DNA of 64,000 nt from GJ-E10 sp035625725 (GTDB lineage Bacteria; Pseudomonadota; Gammaproteobacteria; Burkholderiales; Burkholderiaceae_F), in contig DASPPB010000043.1 of the NCBI GenBank assembly GCA_035625725.1, forward strand, positions 35,360 through 99,359, in the 5' to 3' direction. Every line of letters starts with the position of its first letter. Position 1 is the stretch's first letter. Below the pieces are notes generated by a model. The model searched no databases and was not told the origin of the DNA. It worked only from the letters and a program-made list of their open reading frames with translations. The position numbers were made by a program, and so were the translations under genes. Of the stretch, positions 33,770 through 42,389 are shown in pieces.

Positions 33770-34092
33770 CCGACGTGACCGCCGGGTCAAGAGAAAAGCA
33801 TTCCTCGACATGGGCTACGTCGGAAGCAGGCGCGGTTCTCCTTTCTGCCTGTGCCAAAGTGCGGCTCGGGGACTGATTTCCAATGGCTCTCGCAATCCAA
33901 CATTGTTGCCCGACCTGACGCCAGGGCTAAAACAACATTTCAAAGCGGTTGCAATCACGCCGCTGCCACGACAGATGGTTCGATCCTGGCGGCGGCGGGT
34001 TCCAGCTGGCAAGCAACTTGCGGTGGACCCTGGCGGCGACCCGCAAGCATTCGCTTCGCGCGGTCTCGGAACCCCGTAAAATACGCTCAGCT
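33770..34092. other. Intergenic stretch before tRNA-Gly, nothing recognised
   Basis: No protein-like frame, repeat or hairpin with T-run was seen. A minus-strand frame across here runs through the tRNA and is an artefact of the tRNA complement. Confidence 0.35.
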
Positions 34093-34167
34093 GCGGGCGT
34101 CGTATAACGGCCATTACCTTGGCTTCCCAAGCCAAAGACGAGGGTTCGACTCCCTTCGCCCGCTCCA
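34093..34167 (+). tRNA. tRNA-Gly(CCC)
   Basis: Acceptor GCGGGCG pairs fully with CGCCCGC, followed by discriminator T and an encoded CCA. The anticodon stem TTGGC/GCCAA closes the loop TTCCCAA with anticodon CCC, and the T arm contains GGGTTCGACTCCC. Length is 75 nt with CCA. The sequence immediately downstream is an insertion-element remnant. Confidence 0.95.
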
Positions 34168-34407
34168 GATGTCTCTTTGTGCAACCTTGAGACATGGGTT
34201 ACAGACCGTACCTACCTAAGACATAGGTGACAACCTCGGGCCGAACGGGTTGTCGAAGGCTTGCAATGTCTTTCGTTCCGGGTCGATGAGCCCGCAGCCG
34301 CCGTGCATGACAGATGCGATCGCGGCGCCTTCATGGATCTTGTTGCGCCAAACGCGCAGGCCAGCCAGGAGGAACGCAGAGAGACGTTCCCGCCCTGCGA
34401 TGCACAA
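34168..34407 (-). mobile_element. Remnant of a transposase gene (IS481-like), abutting tRNA-Gly
   Basis: The minus-strand frame 34216-34407 ends IDPERKTLQAFDNPFGPRLS and then PMS. I recall a closing pattern of this kind (DNPFG.RLSPMS) from IS481-family transposases. Downstream of its stop, 34168-34215 has TTGAGACATGGG and TAAGACATAGGTGACA, which look like the repeated element terminus. Only the last part of a transposase is present and no second end was found, so this is a decayed copy. The identification is from memory of the motif and is moderate. Confidence 0.5.
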
Positions 34408-34617
34408 GGATCCGACTGTAGTGCGGCCTGATTTTTTGAACCCGGCCCCGAGATCGCAATATCGAGCCCGGGCGCCGCGTCAAAGGCAGTGGCAACCGAC
34501 CAAACCTGATGCGCGTCGGATTATCTCTGCGCGGTTGCGCGGTCAGAAATTCGCGCAGCCGATCCGATCTCGATCTGCCTGCGGCCAACGGCCCTGAGCG
34601 TGCGTCCGGAGCACTGA

Positions 34618-35184
34618 CTAATACGCTTTGTAGGAGAATTTCTGGCCGTTGATGCTTGCCTCGTACATCAGCCCGCCCTTGGCCACGGTGAAGGTCGCCA
34701 TGCCCCTGCTGTAATTGCCCACGGTCGTCGCATCGCGCTTGCCACCGCTTGCGCCTGCTGATGACCCCGTCGTACTGGCTTTTGCGCCGGCGGCGGCCGT
34801 GATAGCAACAACCGACGCGTCGGCGCCGAACTCGAAATTACCACTGGTGAATTCCTTGAGTGCACGCTGATCCTCAAAAAAGATGATTTCGCTGTAGCCC
34901 TCGCCGCCCAGTTGAAAACCCACCGAGAGCTGCACCATCGACGTGTCTCCGATTGCCTTGCCCTGTTCGTATACGCGGCCAGTGCCGTAGGCGCCCCCGA
35001 CCACGAAACCCGCCTTCCCGACCGTGGGAAACACGGCGTACCCATAGGCCGTATTGAAGAAGTTCCCGCTCTCCCCCGCGTTTTTGAAGATGTCGATCGT
35101 GTCGGTGTATTCATCGGCCCGGGCGGGCGCAAGCACCAGCGCGAATAACAGTCCCGCGTACACCGAAATCAGGTACTTGTACAT
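34618..35184 (-). CDS. SYLF (YSC84-like) lipid-binding domain protein, exported
   Basis: SYLF domains bind phosphoinositides or other lipids; bacterial members are mostly of unknown role. The 188-residue protein has a signal peptide (LISVYAGLLFALVLAPARA) and then IDIFKNAGESGNFFNTAYGYAVFPTVGKAGFVVGGAYGTGRVYEQ, VQLSVGFQLGGEGYSEIIFF and AKGGLMYEASINGQKFSYK, all conserved in the family. AGGAGAAAG precedes ATG 35184. It is probably periplasmic. It stands alone, with no operon partners. Confidence 0.9.
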   Translation of the reverse strand: MYKYLISVYAGLLFALVLAPARADEYTDTIDIFKNAGESGNFFNTAYGYAVFPTVGKAGFVVGGAYGTGRVYEQGKAIGDTSMVQLSVGFQLGGEGYSEIIFFEDQRALKEFTSGNFEFGADASVVAITAAAGAKASTTGSSAGASGGKRDATTVGNYSRGMATFTVAKGGLMYEASINGQKFSYKAY

Positions 35185-35685
35185 CTTCTTTCTCCTGGCT
35201 TGCAGTTAACCGCTCGCGATTGCGCTCGCCGCATCGGGACAAAACCCACGTGCCCCGCGCCAGAGCGCTTGCGAATTCGACATTATCGTTCAAGAAGAAT
35301 GGGCCCCACCTTGTTCGCACCCCGTTTCGCGTCCTTGCGGTCGGCACTTCTGCGGACTTGCACCGCCTTGTTCGCAACAGTCCCCGGGGCGCGCTGGCAC
35401 CCGCGCGCCCATCCGGGAGCCGCCCGCCTGACGCATGCCATCGTTGGACGGTTTTCCTCCTGACGCGAATGTGAATCGCTATTAGTCCTGGGACCTTCGG
35501 TTTCCTGCCCCGTGAACCATCCGAATGGTGGCGAAATGCGTCCCAGACTCCCTCATCGTCGCGCCTCAAAAGTGAGCAAGATTGGTGTTCCCAAGATCTA
35601 GGGGGTGCCGGGCGCAAGCAACTGCGCCGGCGACCATCCCTGGCAAGGCTAACCGAAGCACAAACGTGCGACTCGACCGCTAGGA
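35185..35685. other. Intergenic stretch, nothing recognised
   Basis: About 500 bp divergent between the SYLF gene and the large GGDEF-EAL gene. Open frames here are shadows without motifs. It must hold both promoters; no clear elements were distinguished. Confidence 0.35.
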
Positions 35686-38600
35686 ATGGGTGCGCCCTTT
35701 CGAGGCCCCGTAACGACACAGTCTGCCGGCGGACTAAAGCACGGCAGCGCTTCCGCATTGGCGGCAGCCGAAACCGGCGCAGGTACGCCAGTCGGGGCCT
35801 TGGGTGGCCGGACACCGCAGAATCGCAACAAAGTGCTGGAGCGGGTCGCTAGAGGCGCACCGCTTCCGGAGGTTCTCGAGCTGCTTGCGCGCGAAATACA
35901 AAGCGCGGAGACAACTTTGCTCGCCTCGGTCATGCTGCTCGACAGCGCCGGCCGCCACCTGCATGTGGCGAGCGCCCCGGACCTGGCGTCCGAATACTGT
36001 CAGGCAATTGATGGGATCTCCGTTACCACCGACGCCGGTTTTTTCGGTGCGGCAACGCACCGAGGCGAGCGGATCATCGTTGGCGACGTCGCCTCCGATC
36101 CGCTCTGCAACGAAGTGCGGGATCTGGCCATCCGCCATGGACTGCGAGCCTGCTGGTCGCAGCCGATCTACTCGAACCGGGGCAAGGTGCTTGGCGTCCT
36201 TGCCATGTACTACCGCAGTCCCCGGACCCCAAGCAATCCGGAACTGGACGTCGTCGCCGACGTTGCCAATGTCGCGAGCATTGCCATCGAGCGCGCTCGC
36301 GCGGATGAACGCATTGCCAGGCTGATGAATTTGCGACGCTCGCGCGGCGAGATCAGCCAAATCATTCTGCACACAAAGACAGAGACCCAACTGCTGTCGG
36401 AGGTCTGTCGCATCGCGGTCGAATACGGCGGCATGCGCCTGGCGTGGATCGGGAAGGCCGATAAAAGCACCAAGCGGATCGAACCCCTGGCGCAACATGG
36501 CAGCGGCCAAGGGTATCTCCAGGACGTTGCAATCTCCAGCGATGCGGACCTGGCCGAGGGCCGCGGACCGACCGGCCGCGTGTTTCGCGGCGGTGGATAT
36601 GCGATCGTCAACGATTTTGCCACCGACGCGTCTGTGGCTCCCTGGTGTGAACCGGCGAAGAAGCACGGTTTTCGGTCCTCGGGCTGTTTCGCCATCAACC
36701 GCAGTGGCAAGGTCTACGCAACGCTTTCGGTGTACAGCAGCCAGTCCGATTCCTTTGACGGGGAGACGATCACCCTTTTACAAGGCGTCGCCAAAGATGT
36801 TGGTCTTGCACTCGACGCCATAGACCAGGATCAGTTGCGCAGGCGGACGCTTGAGGCCTTGCACCACAGCGAGCGACACTTTCGTGCCTACTTCGAACGC
36901 TCGATGGTCGGTATGGCGGCCATCGGCTTGGACATGCGCTGGATCGAGGTCAACGATGCATTGTGCTCAATGCTCGGGTACACGCGCGAGCAGATGTTGG
37001 CCCAGACCTGGGCGGATCTGATTCACCCCAACGATCTGGCCGGTGGCCTCGCCATCTGGCAGCGGCTGTGTGCGGCCGAAAGCGACGAATATGAGGCCAA
37101 CACGCGGTACCTCCACAAGGATGGCCAGATCGTCGAGACTCACGTCGCCGGCCGCGCGGTGCGCGCGCGCACCGCGAAGGACTCCGCGTACGTCGTCTTG
37201 TTGGTCGAAAACATTACCGGACGCAAGCGCGCCGAACAGGCATTGCGGGAGAAAAACGAGTTTCTCGACTCCATACTCCAAAGTGAACCGGACTGCGTGA
37301 TGGTCGTTGGACTTGGCGGCCAGTTGATGCAAATGAACCAGGCCGGGCTCGGGATGTTCGGCGTTCGCAGCCTCGAAGAAGCCGAGACATCAGGTCTGCT
37401 GAGCTTCGTGCTGCCCCAGTACCATCGCGCCTTTCTGGACTTGCACGCGGCCGTTTGCCGGGGGGGCAGTGGCGTGCTGGAGTACCAGGTGCGCGCCAAC
37501 GATGGGGTAGTTCGGTGGCTGGAGATGCACGCAACGCCCCTACGCGGCGCTGGCGGGACCATCAGCGCGCTGCTCGGCATCTCGCGCGACGTATCCGAGA
37601 AAAAACGCTCAGAAGAGCTTTTCTGGCGCCAGACGAATTTCGACGCCCTGACCGGACTGCCCAATCGCTACATGTTCCAGGACCGTCTGGCGCAGGAGCT
37701 CAAGAAGGCGCGGCGCACAGGCGCCGTGCTCGCCCTACTGTTGATTGATCTGGATTATTTCAAGGAGATCAACAGCACCCTGGGCCATGAGACCGGCGAT
37801 GCACTGCTTGTCGCCGTGGCTAAGCGCATCTCATCGTGTGTGCGCGAGTCCGATACGATCGCGCGCTTGGGGGGCGACGAGTTCACCGTAATCTTGCCCC
37901 AGCTCTCCAGTGTGGCAAGTGCGGAGCACGCAGCGCAAAACATCATCACCCGGTTGGGCGAGGTCTTCAGCTTGCGCAACGAGGCCATATTCTTGTCCGC
38001 GAGCATCGGCATCACCTACTTCCCGCACGACGCGCAGACCGTTGACGCGCTGCTCAAGAACGCCGATCAGGCGATGTACGTCGCCAAAAGGCAAGGTCGC
38101 AACCGGGTCGGCTACTTCACTGCCAAACTGCAAGATGAAGCCAACAATCGCCTGCGCCTGATCAATGACTTGCGCGGCGCCTCGGCGGCCGGGCAGTTCG
38201 AGGTGTACTTTCAGCCCGTAATCGATTTGGCCCGAGGACGCATTAGCGGCGCGGAAGCGCTGCTGCGATGGCACCACCCGACCCGGGGTATGGTGCCGCC
38301 GGTCGAATTCATCGCCTTGGCCGAGGAAACCGGCCTCATCATTAGCGTCGGGGATTGGGTCTTTCGCGAATCGGCACGCCGCGCCAAGCTCTGGAGCGAG
38401 CAACTCGGCAACGGCTTCTGGATCGGGGTCAACAATTCGCCCGTACAGTTTCGCGACGCCAACAGCATTCTGTCCTGGCTCGGATTTCTCAAGGAAATTG
38501 GGCTGCCCGGCGAGCATATGACAATTGAGATTACCGAAGGGTTACTGCTCGACGCCGACGCAAACGTCGCCAACGTATTGCGTCGCCTACACGAAAGTGG

Positions 38601-38958
38601 CGTTCGCGTCGCCATCGATGATTTCGGGACCGGATATTCATCGCTGTCCTACCTTCACAAATTTCAAATCGACTGCCTGAAGATCGATCAGTCCTTCGTG
38701 CGCAACTTGCCCTCGGAGCGCAGCGCCCGCGCCCTATCCGAATCGATCATCGTGATGGCGCACAAGCTTGGCCTCACCGTGGTTGCCGAAGGGGTGGAAA
38801 CTGCGGAGCAGCTGGAGTTTTTGGTTTCCGCGGGTTGTGATTACGCACAGGGCTACTATTTTTCGCGCCCGATACCCGCGCAGGAATTCGATGCGCTGCT
38901 TAAAAACGGCCTCGCTGCGCTGCGCAATTTGTCCTCCTCCGCGCGGTCGACTCCCTAA
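35686..38958 (+). CDS. GAF-GAF-PAS-PAS-GGDEF-EAL cyclic-di-GMP signalling protein
   Basis: The 1090-residue protein is soluble. It has a first GAF domain (about 50-205: LASVMLLDSAGRHLHVASAP through VANVASIAIERARADERIA), a second GAF (about 220-385), two PAS domains (about 393-520 and 528-640, with ENITGRKRAEQALREKNEF between), a GGDEF domain with RLGGDEF (729-733) and an EAL domain with GAEALLRW (Glu857) and DDFGTGYSSLSYLHKF. Both catalytic signatures look intact. It is 1.8 kb upstream of the EPS locus on the same strand, so it may tune EPS output through cyclic-di-GMP; that link is inferred. The ATG 35686 start lacks a strong ribosome binding site. Confidence 0.92.
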   Translation: MGAPFRGPVTTQSAGGLKHGSASALAAAETGAGTPVGALGGRTPQNRNKVLERVARGAPLPEVLELLAREIQSAETTLLASVMLLDSAGRHLHVASAPDLASEYCQAIDGISVTTDAGFFGAATHRGERIIVGDVASDPLCNEVRDLAIRHGLRACWSQPIYSNRGKVLGVLAMYYRSPRTPSNPELDVVADVANVASIAIERARADERIARLMNLRRSRGEISQIILHTKTETQLLSEVCRIAVEYGGMRLAWIGKADKSTKRIEPLAQHGSGQGYLQDVAISSDADLAEGRGPTGRVFRGGGYAIVNDFATDASVAPWCEPAKKHGFRSSGCFAINRSGKVYATLSVYSSQSDSFDGETITLLQGVAKDVGLALDAIDQDQLRRRTLEALHHSERHFRAYFERSMVGMAAIGLDMRWIEVNDALCSMLGYTREQMLAQTWADLIHPNDLAGGLAIWQRLCAAESDEYEANTRYLHKDGQIVETHVAGRAVRARTAKDSAYVVLLVENITGRKRAEQALREKNEFLDSILQSEPDCVMVVGLGGQLMQMNQAGLGMFGVRSLEEAETSGLLSFVLPQYHRAFLDLHAAVCRGGSGVLEYQVRANDGVVRWLEMHATPLRGAGGTISALLGISRDVSEKKRSEELFWRQTNFDALTGLPNRYMFQDRLAQELKKARRTGAVLALLLIDLDYFKEINSTLGHETGDALLVAVAKRISSCVRESDTIARLGGDEFTVILPQLSSVASAEHAAQNIITRLGEVFSLRNEAIFLSASIGITYFPHDAQTVDALLKNADQAMYVAKRQGRNRVGYFTAKLQDEANNRLRLINDLRGASAAGQFEVYFQPVIDLARGRISGAEALLRWHHPTRGMVPPVEFIALAEETGLIISVGDWVFRESARRAKLWSEQLGNGFWIGVNNSPVQFRDANSILSWLGFLKEIGLPGEHMTIEITEGLLLDADANVANVLRRLHESGVRVAIDDFGTGYSSLSYLHKFQIDCLKIDQSFVRNLPSERSARALSESIIVMAHKLGLTVVAEGVETAEQLEFLVSAGCDYAQGYYFSRPIPAQEFDALLKNGLAALRNLSSSARSTP

Positions 38959-39159
38959 TCGCTGCATCGCGTTTTGGCCAAAGCGTGCGCCGCCGGCGCA
39001 GCACGGGGCCGAAGAAAGCGGTTTACGATTACCGCAACGCTTCTCCAGCCCGACTACGCAACGTGCGAACGCACGGCACAAATCGGAGGAAGCGCGGCGA
39101 CCCGGTATTTTCGCGAGGGCAACCTTGCGGCCGGATGGCCCAACTGTTGGAGTCAAGCA

Positions 39160-40029
39160 ATGCCGGCAGCGGTGAATCCACCGGGATCGGATCCGACGCA
39201 GAGCGTCGTGGCCGGGCAGGTCGATGCGTCCGGATTTGCGGCCGCGGCGGCGCCAGTGCAGGCGCAGACGCTCGTCGTTACCGATGGTGTCGGTCTGATC
39301 GCCGGCGAGGTCGCGATTGTTTCTGGTGAAATTGAGATTCCCGCCTACCGCGCGGCGCCGGCGCATGGACGCTTGGCACCAGCCCTCTTAATCGTGCACG
39401 AAGTGTTCGGAGTCCACGAACATATCAAAGACGTGTGCCGTCGCTTCGCGCACCTTGGCTTTTTCGCTGTCGCACCGCAGCTCTACTTTCGGCAAGGGGA
39501 CCCGGCGAAGATCAGTGACGTGCCCACCCTCATCGCGCAAATTGTCTCCAAGGTTCCCGATTCCCAGGTTCTCGCGGATCTGGACGCTGCTGCAAGCTGG
39601 GCGGCCGCGCAAGGCGCCGACGCGAACCGTCTGGGCATTACGGGCTTTTGCTGGGGCGGGCGCATCTGCTGGCTTTACGCGGCGCACAGCCCTCGCCTGA
39701 GAGCCGCGATAGCCTGGTACGGACGTCTCGTAGGCGCGGCCACCGCGCTTACACCGTCGCATCCCATCGATGTCGCCGCTCGCCTCCACGTACCGGTGCT
39801 CGGCCTGTATGGCGGCGCTGATAGCGGTATTCCGGTGCAGACCATTGAGAATATGAAACGCGCGCTGGCAAGAAACCCGGGGGCCGGAGCTCGATCCGAA
39901 TTCGTCGTGTACCCCGAGGCGCCGCATGCGTTCTTCGCGGATTACCGCCCGAATTACCGCGAAGCGCCGGCGCGCGATGGTTGGGCGCGCTGTCTCGCCT
40001 GGCTCAAGGCCAACGGCATCGCACCGTAA
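39160..40029 (+). CDS. Dienelactone hydrolase family protein
   Basis: From ATG 39160 (GGAG seven bases upstream) the product has 289 residues. The N-terminal part lacks a typical export signal. The body is a DLH fold: PALLIVHEVFGVHEHIKDVCRRFA, VAPQLYFRQGDP, LGITGFCWGGRICWLYAA with the nucleophile Cys of GFCWGG, GLYGGADSGIPVQTIE with the Asp, and VYPEAPHAFFADYRPNYRE with the His. These give the Cys-Asp-His triad. Many DLH-family proteins do not act on dienelactone, and no aromatic degradation genes are nearby, so the substrate is open. Confidence 0.88.
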   Translation: MPAAVNPPGSDPTQSVVAGQVDASGFAAAAAPVQAQTLVVTDGVGLIAGEVAIVSGEIEIPAYRAAPAHGRLAPALLIVHEVFGVHEHIKDVCRRFAHLGFFAVAPQLYFRQGDPAKISDVPTLIAQIVSKVPDSQVLADLDAAASWAAAQGADANRLGITGFCWGGRICWLYAAHSPRLRAAIAWYGRLVGAATALTPSHPIDVAARLHVPVLGLYGGADSGIPVQTIENMKRALARNPGAGARSEFVVYPEAPHAFFADYRPNYREAPARDGWARCLAWLKANGIAP

Positions 40030-40690
40030 TCGCTTCGACGCCGCTTTTTCTTGCGGGGCCAAATTCTTCCGGTTGCGGCTGTACCACGAATCGGAACGCA
40101 GGTCCGGCACGTCGTGGAGCGAACGCAGCGCCGTGCCGCTTTCCGCTTCTGCCTATCGAGATCAATCGGGCCCGCTCGAACTTGCCCCACAATTCCCGGC
40201 TCCGCGCGCAGCTCATCGCTTCGGACACAACCCGTGGCCGTCTCGTAGCGTTCCCGCGGTTCGCTCCCGCTTTAGGACACTAAAGGCTCGCTGCCGCAAT
40301 TTGCGCAGCGCCAAATCGACCGGAGCGCTCAACCCTTAACCTTGCCTCGGCGCCAGCGGGGCCCAAGGCGTACCGGCGCGCTCGGACGAAGTTCCTCGCG
40401 CGGCGCCGTTGTGCTGCACCGCCGCAAGCGTCCAGGACATCCCCAAGAAATTCAGTGGGATACCGCGCGGCGCGGAAGTACTGTCGCAATAGCGCATTTA
40501 TGTATGACGCCTGCTCAGAACTATAAACCAAGGATACGCGCGAGAGCCGCGACTCCGGGCGGAACCCGCCCGATCAAGGCGCGCCGAGTCGATTTATAAA
40601 TTCGTTATTTTTCAACTAATTACGAAGCTGTTACAGGCGCTGAGCTGGCTGTCGGATTTTTACCGCATTGGGGGTATGGACCTGGGAAAA
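40030..40690. other. Intergenic stretch upstream of the EPS leader, no gene seen
   Basis: Open frames are short and Arg-rich, without motifs. Base composition changes from GC-rich to AT-rich at about 40590, where the EPS promoter region begins. Confidence 0.4.
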
Positions 40691-40732
40691 AGTTTGATTC
40701 CGGTCAAACTTAGGTATACCCTATTTACGTAA
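40691..40732 (+). promoter_or_regulatory. Tandem palindromes in the EPS promoter region
   Basis: Three palindromes follow one another. AGTTTGA (40691-40697) and TCAAACT (40704-40710) are perfect arms around six bases. TAGG (40711-40714) and CCTA (40720-40723) flank TATAC. TTACGTAA (40725-40732) is self-complementary. A possible sigma-70 promoter (TTGATT at 40694, TATACC at 40715, spacer 15) would overlap the first two. This looks like an operator for a dimeric regulator; which one is unknown. Confidence 0.55.
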
Positions 40733-40734
40733 GT

Positions 40735-40799
40735 GAAGCCGCGCGCTTCTTAATACCAAGAACAGGGTCCTCATCCGTTTTCATGGGCCCTGTTTTTTT
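40735..40799 (+). terminator. Leader hairpins with intrinsic terminator (probable attenuator of EPS operon)
   Basis: GAAGC (40735-40739) and GCTTC (40745-40749) form a small hairpin. Then AACAGGGTCC (40761-40770) pairs over ten base pairs (one G-U) with GGGCCCTGTT (40785-40794), loop 14 bases, followed by seven T (40793-40799). This is a textbook rho-independent terminator located 28 bp before the first EPS gene and 730 bp after the previous gene. It is therefore better explained as a leader attenuator than as the end of the upstream gene. Confidence 0.7.
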
Positions 40800-40827
40800 A
40801 CCAAGTAAAACTTCTGATCGGGGCGGG

Positions 40828-42228
40828 ATGTTCCTGCAGGTCGCAAAGCGCACGGTGGCAAGGAGCAACTGGGTTTCTTTGCAAGCCGACGGGCTACTGT
40901 TCTTGGGCGCGCTGCTGCTCGCGCTTGCTGCTTCGAGGTCCGTCGACGGACGCCTGCCACCGAACTGGGCGAGCCCGCTCGACGTCCTCCTGATCGCCTC
41001 TTTTTCGCTCTCGTTGATCGCGGTGAATTCGGCCGTTGGCCTGTACCGGCGCGACAGCGCTGCAAGCGAACACGTGTGGGTCCGCGCGCTGGGCGCGGCG
41101 GCGCTGGGCACAACGATTCTCTATATCGCGGTGCGCGCTCTAGCGCCACCGCTTTCTTGGCACATCAACACGCCGTTTCCGCTACTACCCTACGCGGTTG
41201 TTATTGCCTCGCTGCGCCCTTTGCTCTATGGGTTGCGCCACGCGGGCGTCGGACTGCGTAGGGTTTTGATTCTTGGCAGCAGCGCCGACGCGCTCGCGGT
41301 TCAGGAGCGTCTGTCCAAAAACTGGGACCAGATCGTCGAGATCATCGGTGTCCTGCCCGTTGGTGATCAGCTCTGCGAGACCGTGGCCGGTTTGCAGATT
41401 TTCGATCGCAACGCGAATCTGTGGGAGCTCGTTTCGGAGCTGAAAGTCAATGAGGTCATCGTAGCGGCGCGCGAACAGCGCGGTGGAGTTCTACCGTTGC
41501 GGGAGTTGCTCGAATGCCGGATTCGTGGCGTGCGCATTGTGGACCAGACGGCATTTTTTGAGCGTGTACACGGAGAGTTTCCGCTCGAATCCCTTAAGGC
41601 GAGCTGGATGATCTACGGCCACGGATTCGAGCAGGGACTGAGCCGCCGTTTTGCCAAACGCACCACCGATATCATCGTCTCTGGTGTCTTGCTGCTGCTG
41701 AGCTTGCCCCTCGTGATCCTCGCGGCGATCGCAATTAAGTTCGAGGGACGCGGCCCCGTGATTTACCGCCAGGAGCGCGTCGGCCAGGGCGGACGCACAT
41801 TTCAGGTCCTCAAATTTCGTAGCATGCGCACCGACGCCGAGCGTGACGGAGTTGCGCAGTGGGCCGATGCGGACGATCCGCGCATCACCCGTGTTGGTCG
41901 ATTCATCCGCAAGACGCGCATCGACGAACTGCCGCAACTCATCAACGTCTTGCGCGGCGAAATGAGCATCGTCGGCCCGCGCCCCGAACGACCCACTTTT
42001 GTCGACCGCCTCAAGCGCGAGGTGCGCTTCTACGACGTGCGCCATAGCATCAAGCCCGGACTTACCGGCTGGGCGCAGGTTCGATTCAATTACGCCGCTT
42101 CCTTGGAGGAATCCCAGCGCAAACTGCAGTTCGACCTGTATTACGTCAAGAACCACTCCCTTGCGCTGGACCTGCGCATCTTGTTCGAGACGGTACGTGT
42201 CGTCCTTCGCGGTGAGGGCGCACGTTAA
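40828..42228 (+). CDS. Undecaprenyl-phosphate sugar phosphotransferase, EPS priming enzyme (EpsB/WcaJ type)
   Basis: This enzyme starts repeat-unit synthesis by moving a sugar phosphate to undecaprenyl phosphate. The 466-residue protein (ATG 40828) has four N-terminal helices, a CoA-binding-like middle (RRVLILGSSADALAVQERL) and the C-terminal catalytic domain: RFAKRTTDIIVSGVLLLLSL, PVIYRQERVGQGGRTFQVLK, FRSMRTDAERDG, RIDELPQLINVLRGEMSIVG and PRPERP. The sequence is of the type found with XrtA/PEP-CTERM EPS loci. A start at ATG 40783 would lie inside the leader terminator stem and is disfavoured. It is the first gene of the EPS locus. Confidence 0.92.
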   Translation: MFLQVAKRTVARSNWVSLQADGLLFLGALLLALAASRSVDGRLPPNWASPLDVLLIASFSLSLIAVNSAVGLYRRDSAASEHVWVRALGAAALGTTILYIAVRALAPPLSWHINTPFPLLPYAVVIASLRPLLYGLRHAGVGLRRVLILGSSADALAVQERLSKNWDQIVEIIGVLPVGDQLCETVAGLQIFDRNANLWELVSELKVNEVIVAAREQRGGVLPLRELLECRIRGVRIVDQTAFFERVHGEFPLESLKASWMIYGHGFEQGLSRRFAKRTTDIIVSGVLLLLSLPLVILAAIAIKFEGRGPVIYRQERVGQGGRTFQVLKFRSMRTDAERDGVAQWADADDPRITRVGRFIRKTRIDELPQLINVLRGEMSIVGPRPERPTFVDRLKREVRFYDVRHSIKPGLTGWAQVRFNYAASLEESQRKLQFDLYYVKNHSLALDLRILFETVRVVLRGEGAR

Positions 42229-42389
42229 GAGTCGATCCCGGCCGATTTTGGGACGGGGCCTTACGGCCAGCACCGCGCTTCTCCCGTAGAACCCGGCTGG
42301 CTTGGGCCATACCACCCGAGAGCGGCTGCTCTGCTAGGCTTGCGGCCGATTCTCCCGAACACAATGTTTCTGACCCTCATTCCCAAATC

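Noticed and set aside
33815..34195. Minus-strand frame containing a GVEPSSLAWEA-like run
   Set aside because: This run is the complement of the tRNA-Gly gene, a well-known false protein.
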